A stretch of 42,696 nucleotides of DNA, taken from positions 1 through 42,696 of the forward strand of contig CAZICY010000013.1 in NCBI GenBank assembly GCA_964537955.1, read 5' to 3'. The stretch comes from Mxb001 sp964537955. Lineage in GTDB: Bacteria; Actinomycetota; Actinomycetes; S36-B12. The notes under the pieces are model-generated. The model saw only the letters and a program-made list of their open reading frames with translations, was not told where the DNA came from and did not search any database. The position numbers were made by a program, and so were the translations under genes. Position 1 is the stretch's first letter; each line of letters starts with the position of its first letter. This document shows, one piece after another, positions 8,917 through 15,768 of the stretch.

Positions 8917-10386
8917 ATGACCGCCACGATGGACCAGGCGACCGCCCACGCGAAGGCACCCGGTGTCGGACGCGTCGCCCGCGTCACCGGCCCCGTCGTC
9001 GACGTGGAGTTCCCCGTCGAGGCGATGCCCGAGCTCTTCAACGCGCTCAACGTCGACGTGTCCTTCGACCAGGGCGAGGAGGGCGGCGGCACCCGCATGC
9101 TGACCCTCGAGGTCGCCCAGCACATCGGCGACAACATGGTGCGCACGATCTCCATGCAGCCCACCGATGGCCTCGTCCGCGGCGCCGAGGTGCGCGACAC
9201 AGGAGCTCCCATCTCCGTGCCCGTCGGCGAGATCACCAAGGGCCACGTGTGGAACACCCTCGGCGAGCCGCTCGACGTCGACAAGTCCACCCTGGACATC
9301 AAGGAGCGCTGGGGCATCCACCGTGCGGCACCCGCCTTCGATCAGCTCGAGTCCAAGACCGAGGTCTTCTCCACGGGCATCAAGGTCATCGACCTCCTCA
9401 CCCCCTACGTCAAGGGCGGCAAGATCGGCCTCTTCGGCGGCGCCGGCGTGGGCAAGACGGTCCTCATCCAGGAGATGATCTACCGCGTCGCAGAGAACTT
9501 CGGTGGCGTGTCGGTCTTCGCCGGTGTGGGGGAGCGCACCCGCGAGGGCAATGACCTCTTCCTCGAGATGACCGAGTCGGGCGTCATCGACAAGACGGCC
9601 CTGGTCTTCGGCCAGATGGACGAGCCGCCGGGCACGCGCCTTCGCGTCGCGCTGACGGCGCTCACGATGGCGGAGTACTTCCGCGATGTCGAGAAGCAGG
9701 ACGTCCTGCTCTTCATCGACAACATCTTCCGCTTCACCCAGGCAGGCTCCGAGGTGTCGACGCTGCTCGGCCGCATGCCCTCGGCCGTGGGGTACCAGCC
9801 CACGCTGGCTGACGAGATGGGCATGCTCCAGGAGCGCATCACCTCCACGCGTGGCCACTCGATCACCTCTCTGCAGGCGATCTACGTCCCCGCTGACGAC
9901 CTCACCGACCCTGCGCCGGCCACCACCTTCGCGCACCTCGATGCCACGACCGTGCTCTCGCGTCCCATCTCCGAGCTCGGCATCTACCCCGCGGTGGACC
10001 CGCTCGACTCCACGTCGCGCATCCTTGACCCGCGCTACGTCGGCGAGGAGCACTACGCCGTGGCCGCGCGCGTCAAGGAGATCCTCCAGCGCTACAAGGA
10101 CCTCCAGGACATCATCGCCATTCTCGGCATGGACGAGCTCTCCGAGGAAGACAAGATCATCGTCAACCGGGCGCGCCGTATCCAGCGCTTCCTGTCGCAG
10201 AACATGTTCGTCGCCGAGGCCTTCACCGGTCAGCCCGGCTCCTTTGTGCCGGTCGAGGAGACGATTGCGTCGTTCAGGGCCCTGTGCGACGGCCAGTACG
10301 ACCACATCCCCGAGCAGGCGTTCTTCATGTGCGGCGGCATCGAGGACGTCGAGGCCAAGGCGGCTCAGCTCGCCAAGGAGTCCTGA
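8917..10386 (+). CDS. atpD: F0F1 ATP synthase subunit beta
   Basis: The catalytic subunit, 489 residues. The P-loop GGAGVGKT is at residues 174-181, followed by the GERTREGND segment containing the catalytic Glu, Walker B DVLLFIDNIFRF, and the DELSEEDK C-terminal lever that touches gamma. The leader (43 bases) holds a GAAGGAAAGAGG ribosome site. The end of the gene (AAGGAGTCCTGA) doubles as the ribosome site of atpC. Confidence 0.98.
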   Translation: MTATMDQATAHAKAPGVGRVARVTGPVVDVEFPVEAMPELFNALNVDVSFDQGEEGGGTRMLTLEVAQHIGDNMVRTISMQPTDGLVRGAEVRDTGAPISVPVGEITKGHVWNTLGEPLDVDKSTLDIKERWGIHRAAPAFDQLESKTEVFSTGIKVIDLLTPYVKGGKIGLFGGAGVGKTVLIQEMIYRVAENFGGVSVFAGVGERTREGNDLFLEMTESGVIDKTALVFGQMDEPPGTRLRVALTALTMAEYFRDVEKQDVLLFIDNIFRFTQAGSEVSTLLGRMPSAVGYQPTLADEMGMLQERITSTRGHSITSLQAIYVPADDLTDPAPATTFAHLDATTVLSRPISELGIYPAVDPLDSTSRILDPRYVGEEHYAVAARVKEILQRYKDLQDIIAILGMDELSEEDKIIVNRARRIQRFLSQNMFVAEAFTGQPGSFVPVEETIASFRALCDGQYDHIPEQAFFMCGGIEDVEAKAAQLAKES

Positions 10387-10388
10387 TC

Positions 10389-10778
10389 GTGGCGGAACTC
10401 AAGGTCGCCCTCGTCTCGGCCGAGCGCTCCATCTGGCAGGGCGCGGCCAAGAGCGTCGTGGCCAAGACGCCGGACGGCGAGATCGGCATCCTGCCGGGTC
10501 ACTCGCCGGTGCTCGCCCTGCTGCTGGACGCGCCGCTGCGCATCGAGACCACTGAGGGCACCAAGGTGCTCGTCGCGGTCCACGGAGGGTTCTTCTCCGT
10601 CGACTCCGACCAGGTCAACGTCATCGCCGAGACTGCCGAGCTGGCCGAGGAGATCGATATCGAGCGCGCCAAGGCTGCCCTCGAGCGCGCGAAGGCCGCC
10701 GCTGCTGACGACGACCCGGCCGCGCAGGCGGCCAAGCGCGCCGAGACTCGGCTCGCTGTCGCCGTCGGCTCCCGCTAG
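10389..10778 (+). CDS. atpC: F0F1 ATP synthase subunit epsilon
   Basis: A 129-residue protein with the beta-sandwich domain (LKVALVSAERSIWQGAAKSV, GEIGILPGHSPVLALL) and a C-terminal helical region rich in Ala/Arg. Epsilon links gamma to the c-ring and can inhibit ATP hydrolysis. The start is GTG 10389, two bases after the atpD stop, with AAGGAG at 10376-10381 giving proper spacing; reading further upstream would run into atpD. The TAG stop overlaps the stop of the convergent adenosyltransferase gene in the palindrome CTAG, so no terminator fits between them. Confidence 0.93.
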   Translation: MAELKVALVSAERSIWQGAAKSVVAKTPDGEIGILPGHSPVLALLLDAPLRIETTEGTKVLVAVHGGFFSVDSDQVNVIAETAELAEEIDIERAKAALERAKAAAADDDPAAQAAKRAETRLAVAVGSR

Positions 10779-11353
10779 TCGCGCCCGCCGCCGGGCTTCC
10801 ACAGCACGTCACCCGCGTCGTCGACGTTGGCGCAGCGCGCGAGGATGAACAGCAGGTCCGAGAGCCGATTGAGGTAGTGGGCCGTCAGCGGGTTGATCGA
10901 GTCGCCGTACTCCTCGATCGCCCGCCACGTGGCACGCTCGGCACGTCGCGCGACGGTCCGGGCGACGTGCAACTGCGCGGCTCCCAGGCTGCCGCCCGGC
11001 AGGATGAAGGACCTCAGGGGCTCGAGCCGCGCGTTGTAGGCATCGCACGCCTTCTCCAGGCGCTCGACATAGTCGGGCGTGATGCGCAGGGGCGGGTACT
11101 GAGGGTTCGGCACGATCGGCGTGCACAGGTCGGCGCCGACGTCGAACAGGTCGTTCTGCACACCGGTGAGCAGCTCGACGATGTCGGCATCCAGGCCCCC
11201 AGAGGCGAGGGCCACGCCCAGGCTGGAGTTGGCCTCGTCGACGTCGGCGTAGGCCTCCAGGCGCAGATCGGTCTTGCTCGTGCGCGACATATCGCCGAGC
11301 GAGGTCGTGCCGTCGTCGCCCGTCCGGGTGTAGATGCGCGTGAGATTGACCAT
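10775..11353 (-). CDS. PduO-type ATP:cob(I)alamin adenosyltransferase
   Basis: The enzyme transfers adenosine from ATP to cob(I)alamin, producing the adenosylcobalamin used by mutases such as the ethylmalonyl-CoA mutase 1.7 kb away. The 192-residue protein carries the PduO signatures: the N-terminal ATP site YTRTGDDGTTSLG, DEANSSLGVALA, and the C-terminal RTVARRAERATW and LNRLSDLLFILAR helices that form the trimeric active site. A TAGGGT box ends 6 bases before the ATG, suggesting a leaderless mRNA. The divergent neighbour is murA. In M. tuberculosis the same atpC - adenosyltransferase - murA order occurs (from memory). Confidence 0.93.
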   Translation of the reverse strand: MVNLTRIYTRTGDDGTTSLGDMSRTSKTDLRLEAYADVDEANSSLGVALASGGLDADIVELLTGVQNDLFDVGADLCTPIVPNPQYPPLRITPDYVERLEKACDAYNARLEPLRSFILPGGSLGAAQLHVARTVARRAERATWRAIEEYGDSINPLTAHYLNRLSDLLFILARCANVDDAGDVLWKPGGGRD

Positions 11354-11359
11354 GCCACG

Positions 11360-11365
11360 ACCCTA
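11360..11365 (-). promoter_or_regulatory. -10 box TAGGGT six bases before the adenosyltransferase ATG
   Basis: Read on the minus strand: TAGGGT, GTCGTGGC region with a 6-base spacer, then ATG 11353. A start site about 6-7 bases after a -10 would place +1 on the ATG itself. No Shine-Dalgarno sequence is present, supporting a leaderless transcript. Confidence 0.5.
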
Positions 11366-11419
11366 GGGGACGCGCGGGAGCGCCGCGAGGCGGCAGAGGT
11401 CATGTCGGTCGGTCGCCCC

Positions 11420-11425
11420 TAGCAT
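11420..11425 (+). promoter_or_regulatory. -10 box TAGCAT seven bases before the murA GTG
   Basis: TAGCAT is followed by GATCCCC and GTG 11433. The upstream ATG at 11424 lies inside the -10 hexamer and would not be transcribed if this is the promoter. No ribosome site precedes either codon. Confidence 0.45.
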
Positions 11426-11432
11426 GATCCCC

Positions 11433-12701
11433 GTGGAAGCCCTGCGTGTCGTCGGCGGATGCCGCCTGGACGGCGAGGTTGCTGTCACCGGGGCCAAGAA
11501 CAGCGTCCTGAAGCTCATGGCCGCGGCGCTCCTGGCCCCGGGGAGCACCACCCTGCGCAACGTCCCGGACATCCTCGACGTCGAGATCATGGCCGAGTTG
11601 CTGCGCCGACTGGGCTGCGAGGTGTCTCACGAGGCGCACACGGGCACCGTGCTCATCGAGGTGCCCGAGGCGCTCGAGCATCGAGCCGACTACGACCTCG
11701 TTCGTCGCATGCGCGCCTCCATCACCGTGCTGGGCCCGCTCCTCGCGCGCTGCGGCGTCGTCGACGTCGCGCTGCCCGGCGGCGACAACATCGGATCCCG
11801 CGGCCTGGACATGCACATCGGCGGCCTCCAGCGGATGGGAGCGCAGGTGACGAGCGAGCATGGCTACCTCATCGCTCGCGCCGACGCGGGCCTGCGCGGA
11901 GCGAACGTGTGGCTGGACTTCCCCAGTGTCGGCGCGACGGAGACGCTGCTGATGGCCGCAGTCACCGCGCGCGGTCGGACGGTCATCGACAACGCCGCGC
12001 GCGAGCCCGAGATCGTCGACATCTGCTCCATGCTCACCCGGATGGGGGCTCGCATCGACGGGATCGGGACCTCGACCCTGGAGATCGAGGGCGTCGCAGG
12101 GCTCGCGCCGGTCGAGCACGCCACGGTCGGCGACCGCATCGTCGCGGGCACGTGGGCCGTCGCCGCCGCCATGACCCGCGGGGATGTCACGGTCCGGCGA
12201 GCCGACCCCGAGCACCTGGAGATCGCGCTCGACAAGCTGGCGACCGCGGGGGCGCAGGTCACGGTCATGTCGGACGGTTTCCGCGTCCAGATGGATGAGC
12301 GGCCCAGGGCGGTCGACATCGTGACGCTGCCCTACCCGGGCTTCCCCACGGACCTGCAGCCTCAGTTCATTGCGCTGAACGCGATCGCGGAGGGCGCGGC
12401 GCTGGTCACCGAGAACCTCTTCGAGGCGCGCTTCCGCTTCGTCCACGAACTCGTGCGCCTCGGCGCCGACGTGCAGACCGAGGGGCACCACGCGCTCGTG
12501 CGCGGGCGCGCGGTGCTGAGCGGGGCGCCGGTGGAGGCCACGGACATCCGCGCGGGCGCCGGGCTCGTGCTGGCCGGGCTGGTGGCCGAGGGCGAGACCA
12601 CGGTCCACGAGGTCCACCACATCGATCGTGGCTACGCGGGCTTCGTCGATGACATGCGCGCGCTGGGCGCCGACGTCACGCGCATCGTGCTTCCCGGCTA
12701 G
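11433..12701 (+). CDS. murA: UDP-N-acetylglucosamine 1-carboxyvinyltransferase (MurA), Asp variant
   Basis: This cytosolic enzyme adds enolpyruvate from PEP to UDP-GlcNAc, the committed step of peptidoglycan synthesis. With the GTG start the protein has 422 residues and begins EALRVVGGCRLDGEVAV, aligning with known MurA N-termini; an in-frame ATG at 11424 would add three residues but lies inside a probable -10 box. Signatures are GAKNSVLKLMAA (catalytic Lys), PSVGATETLLMAA, and RAGAGLVLAGL. The loop that in E. coli reads PGGCTIGARP here reads PGGDNIGSRG: the Cys is replaced by Asp118, as in mycobacteria, which makes the enzyme insensitive to fosfomycin. The stop shares CTAG with the convergent small membrane protein gene. 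Confidence 0.95.
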   Translation: MEALRVVGGCRLDGEVAVTGAKNSVLKLMAAALLAPGSTTLRNVPDILDVEIMAELLRRLGCEVSHEAHTGTVLIEVPEALEHRADYDLVRRMRASITVLGPLLARCGVVDVALPGGDNIGSRGLDMHIGGLQRMGAQVTSEHGYLIARADAGLRGANVWLDFPSVGATETLLMAAVTARGRTVIDNAAREPEIVDICSMLTRMGARIDGIGTSTLEIEGVAGLAPVEHATVGDRIVAGTWAVAAAMTRGDVTVRRADPEHLEIALDKLATAGAQVTVMSDGFRVQMDERPRAVDIVTLPYPGFPTDLQPQFIALNAIAEGAALVTENLFEARFRFVHELVRLGADVQTEGHHALVRGRAVLSGAPVEATDIRAGAGLVLAGLVAEGETTVHEVHHIDRGYAGFVDDMRALGADVTRIVLPG

Positions 12702-13015
12702 CGACCGCTCAGGCAGGCCTTCGCTCGGGCCTCGTCGCCGGGCCACACCATCACCCGGGGGCCATCGAGGGTCTGGGCGAGCGTGGCCTTGATGCCCGCA
12801 TCCTCCAGCTGTCGCCGCATGATCTCGCCCTCGACGTAGGACGGAGGTGTCGCGACCGGCACGAGCAGGCCGTAGTCGCTGGTCGCGCCCTGGCGCGGGG
12901 GGGCCGCGACGACCGACACCCCGCGGCGGAAGGCCCAGCGCAGCAGCAGGATGAGCACGCCGAGGAAGAGGAAGGCCATGATCGGCCCGATGGCATAGGA
13001 GTACGACGTGCCCAC
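12698..13015 (-). CDS. Small membrane protein with a DUF2007-like C-terminal part
   Basis: About 105 residues: a single N-terminal membrane helix (IGPIMAFLFLGVLILLLRWAF), a basic stop-transfer RRG, and a soluble part (SYVEGEIMRRQLEDAGIKATLAQTLDGPRVMVWPGDEARA) whose pattern of a helix, a variable strand and a hydrophobic VMVWPGD strand resembles the DUF2007 ferredoxin-like fold. The function is unknown. The start is uncertain: GTG 13015 gives a short cytoplasmic or periplasmic N-tail, and a GTG at 13051 is also in frame. It converges on murA with a CTAG overlap and diverges from the ecm promoter. Confidence 0.6.
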   Translation of the reverse strand: MGTSYSYAIGPIMAFLFLGVLILLLRWAFRRGVSVVAAPPRQGATSDYGLLVPVATPPSYVEGEIMRRQLEDAGIKATLAQTLDGPRVMVWPGDEARAKACLSGR

Positions 13016-13058
13016 GCCCCCATGGTGGGGCACCCGGATCAACCTCGCCACCGCGGGT

Positions 13059-13074
13059 TACCGCTCGGTAGGGT
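13059..13074 (+). promoter_or_regulatory. ecm promoter: palindrome TACCGCTCGGTA overlapping -10 TAGGGT
   Basis: TAGGGT at 13069-13074 is followed by six bases (TGGCGC) and the GTG start of ecm, so a leaderless mRNA is likely. The inverted repeat TACCG-CT-CGGTA (13059-13070) runs into the first two bases of the -10, a place where a bound repressor would block polymerase. The regulator is unknown. Confidence 0.5.
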
Positions 13075-13080
13075 TGGCGC

Positions 13081-15075
13081 GTGGACCGGCCGAGGGACAA
13101 GCCCTGGATCATGCGCACGTACGCCGGGCATTCCTCCCCGGCGGAGTCCAATGCGCTCTACCGCCGCAATCTCGCCAAGGGCCAGACGGGCCTCTCGGTG
13201 GCCTTCGACCTGCCCACCCAGACGGGCTACGACCCTGACAGCCCCATGGCGGCGGGCGAGGTGGGCAAGGTGGGTGTGCCCGTCGCGCACCTCGGCGACA
13301 TGCGCAGGCTCTTCGACGGGATCCCGCTCGGGACGATGAACACGTCGATGACCATCAATGCCACGGCCATGTGGCTCTACTCCCTCTACGTCGTCGCCGC
13401 GGAGGAGCAGGGCGTCGCCGAGGCCGACATCCAGGGCACGACGCAGAACGACATCATCAAGGAGTACCTGTCCAGGGGCACCTACATCTTCCCGCCGCGA
13501 CCCTCCCTGCGTCTCATCACCGACATGATCGTGCACACGGTCCAGCATGCGCCCCAGTGGAATCCCATCAACATCTGCAGCTACCACCTCCAGGAGGCGG
13601 GAGCCACTCCGGTCCAGGAGATCGCGTTCGCTATGGCGACCGCGATCGCGGTGCTCGATGGCGTGCGCGACTCGGGCCAGGTGCCGCCTGAGCGATTCGG
13701 CGAGGTCGTGGCTCGGATGTCCTTCTTCGTCAACGCGGGGGTGCGCTTCATCGAGGAGATGGCCAAGATGCGCGCCTTCGTGCGCATCTGGGACCAGGTG
13801 ACCCTCGAGAGGTACGGCGTCACCGACCCCAAGCAGCGACGCTTCCGGTACGGCGTACAGGTCAACTCGCTCGGGCTCACCGAGGCGCAGCCGGAGAACA
13901 ACGTCCAGCGCATCGTGCTGGAGATGCTCGCGGTCACCCTCTCCAAGGACGCCCGCGCCCGCGCCATCCAACTGCCCGCGTGGAACGAGGCGCTCGGCCT
14001 GCCCCGGCCATGGGACCAGCAGTGGTCGCTGCGCATCCAGCAGGTGCTGGCGGAGGAGACTGACCTGCTCGAGTACGACGACATCTTCGCCGGCTCCCAC
14101 GTGGTCGAGGAACTCGTGGAGCGCCTGGTGGCCGACGCGCGCGCCGAGATGGCGCGGATCGAGGAGATGGGCGGAGCGGTCGCGGCGATCGAGAGCGGCT
14201 ACATGAAGTCCGAGCTCGTGCAGGCCCACGCGGCGCGGCGCGCGCGCGTGGAGTCGGGCGATCAGGTCATCGTGGGCGTCAATAGGCACCTGGAGTCCGA
14301 GCCCAATCCCATGCTCGCGGACCTCGAGTCCGCCATCCAGTCCGTCGATCCCGCCGTGACAGCGCAGGCAATCGAGGGGGTCGCGCGCTGGCGCCGAGAG
14401 CGTGACGAGCACGAGGTGGCTGCGGCCCTCGCCGGACTGTGCGCCGCGGCTGAGGCCGATGCCAACCTCGTGCCTGCCTCCCTGGCCTGCGCGCGAGCGG
14501 GGGTGACCACGGGGGAATGGGCGGACGCGCTCCGCGGCGTCTTCGGCGAGTTCCGCGCTCCCACGGGCGTGACGCCGTCCATCGTCGCGGGATCCCCCAC
14601 CGACGAGCTGCGCGTCGTGCGCGAGGCCGTGCAGACCACGAGTGGCGAGCTCGGCACGCGATTGCGCTTCCTCGTCGCGAAGCCCGGACTCGACGGCCAC
14701 TCCAACGGGGCCGAGCAGATCGCCGTCCGCGCGCGTGATGCAGGCTTCGAGGTGATCTACCAGGGAATCCGACTCACCCCCGAGCAGATCGTCGCCGCGG
14801 CGGTCGACGAGGACGTCGACGTCGTGGGCATCTCGATCCTCTCCGGATCGCACCGGGAGCTGGTGCCGGTCGTGGTCGATGGACTGAGGGCTGCGGGCAT
14901 GGACGACACGGTGGTCGTCGTGGGGGGGATCATCCCGGATGCGGACGCCGACTACCTGCGCGAGCGAGGCGTCGCCGCGGTCTTCACGCCCAAGGACTAC
15001 GACGCCACGGCCATCATGGCCGCCGTCCTCGCCGAGGTCAGGTCCGCCCGCGGTCTCGCGCCGGCCGCGCGATGA
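13081..15075 (+). CDS. ecm: Ethylmalonyl-CoA mutase (adenosylcobalamin-dependent)
   Basis: This cytosolic enzyme rearranges (2R)-ethylmalonyl-CoA to (2S)-methylsuccinyl-CoA, a step special to the ethylmalonyl-CoA pathway. The 664-residue protein has the acyl-CoA mutase barrel followed by a B12-binding domain: KPGLDGHSNGAEQI near residue 540 contains the DxHxxG base-off motif, and SILSGSH and GGIIPDAD follow. It opens with MRTYAGHSSPAESN and AKGQTGLSVAFDLPTQTGYD, the typical Ecm/MeaA start, and the length matches Ecm (about 660) rather than methylmalonyl-CoA mutase large subunits (about 730). The presence of ccr, epimerase, thiolase and MeaB in the window supports the choice. Methylmalonyl- or isobutyryl-CoA mutase remain alternatives that assays would separate. 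Its stop overlaps nucS (ATGA). Confidence 0.9.
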   Translation: MDRPRDKPWIMRTYAGHSSPAESNALYRRNLAKGQTGLSVAFDLPTQTGYDPDSPMAAGEVGKVGVPVAHLGDMRRLFDGIPLGTMNTSMTINATAMWLYSLYVVAAEEQGVAEADIQGTTQNDIIKEYLSRGTYIFPPRPSLRLITDMIVHTVQHAPQWNPINICSYHLQEAGATPVQEIAFAMATAIAVLDGVRDSGQVPPERFGEVVARMSFFVNAGVRFIEEMAKMRAFVRIWDQVTLERYGVTDPKQRRFRYGVQVNSLGLTEAQPENNVQRIVLEMLAVTLSKDARARAIQLPAWNEALGLPRPWDQQWSLRIQQVLAEETDLLEYDDIFAGSHVVEELVERLVADARAEMARIEEMGGAVAAIESGYMKSELVQAHAARRARVESGDQVIVGVNRHLESEPNPMLADLESAIQSVDPAVTAQAIEGVARWRRERDEHEVAAALAGLCAAAEADANLVPASLACARAGVTTGEWADALRGVFGEFRAPTGVTPSIVAGSPTDELRVVREAVQTTSGELGTRLRFLVAKPGLDGHSNGAEQIAVRARDAGFEVIYQGIRLTPEQIVAAAVDEDVDVVGISILSGSHRELVPVVVDGLRAAGMDDTVVVVGGIIPDADADYLRERGVAAVFTPKDYDATAIMAAVLAEVRSARGLAPAAR

Positions 15076-15743
15076 GGATCGTCGTCGCGCGCTGCACCGT
15101 CGACTACGCCGGACGCCTCACGGCGCACCTGCCCGAGGCCGTCCGCGTGCTGATGATCAAGGCGGATGGCTCCGTGCTGGTCCACGCCGACGGCGGCTCC
15201 TACAAGCCGCTCAACTGGATGAGTCCGCCGTGCGCCCTGGCCATCGACGATCAAGACGAGCACCAGTCCTGGGTCGTCACCAACAAGGGTGGCGAGACGC
15301 TCACCATTCGCGTCCTCGAGGTGCACCACGACTCTCAACACGAACTCGGTGTCGATCCCGGCCTGGTCAAGGACGGCGTCGAAGCGCACTTGCAGCAGTT
15401 GCTCGCCGAGCATGTCGAGACCCTGGGCGCTGGCTGGTCGCTCGTGAGGCGGGAGTACCCCACGGCCATCGGTCCGGTGGACCTGATGTGCCGAGACGCC
15501 TCAGGGGGCGCTGTGGCAGTGGAGATCAAGCGCCGGGGCGAGATCGACGGAGTGGAGCAGCTCACTCGCTACCTCGAGCTGCTCAACCGCGACCCGCTGC
15601 TCGCACCCGTTGCCGGCGTCTTCGCCGCCCAGGAGATCAAGCCGCAGGCGCGCACCCTGGCCGAGGACCGCGGGATCAGGTGCGTCGTCCTGGACTACGC
15701 CGCCCTGCGGGGGATCGACGACTCGGAGGCGCGGCTCTTCTGA
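15072..15743 (+). CDS. nucS: Mismatch-specific endonuclease NucS (EndoMS)
   Basis: In Actinobacteria, which lack MutS/MutL, NucS cuts both strands at G-T, G-G and T-T mismatches and keeps mutation rates low. The 223-residue protein has the N-terminal DNA-binding beta-domain (MRIVVARCTVDYAGRL...SVLVHADGGSYKPLNWM) and a C-terminal PD-(D/E)XK nuclease domain with GPVDLM, VAVEIKRRGEIDGVEQL (Asp, Glu, Lys and Gln of the active site). The last residues, SEARLF, resemble the beta-clamp-binding tail reported for actinobacterial NucS. The ATG overlaps the ecm stop (ATGA), so it should be cotranscribed and translationally coupled with ecm. Confidence 0.93.
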   Translation: MRIVVARCTVDYAGRLTAHLPEAVRVLMIKADGSVLVHADGGSYKPLNWMSPPCALAIDDQDEHQSWVVTNKGGETLTIRVLEVHHDSQHELGVDPGLVKDGVEAHLQQLLAEHVETLGAGWSLVRREYPTAIGPVDLMCRDASGGAVAVEIKRRGEIDGVEQLTRYLELLNRDPLLAPVAGVFAAQEIKPQARTLAEDRGIRCVVLDYAALRGIDDSEARLF

Positions 15744-15768
15744 GCGAGCGGGATGGGAGACTGAGCGC

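Noticed and set aside
13081..15075. Methylmalonyl-CoA mutase large subunit
   Set aside because: The length (664), the MRTYAGHS start with no N-terminal extension, and no small-subunit gene beside it fit ethylmalonyl-CoA mutase better, supported by ccr in the window.
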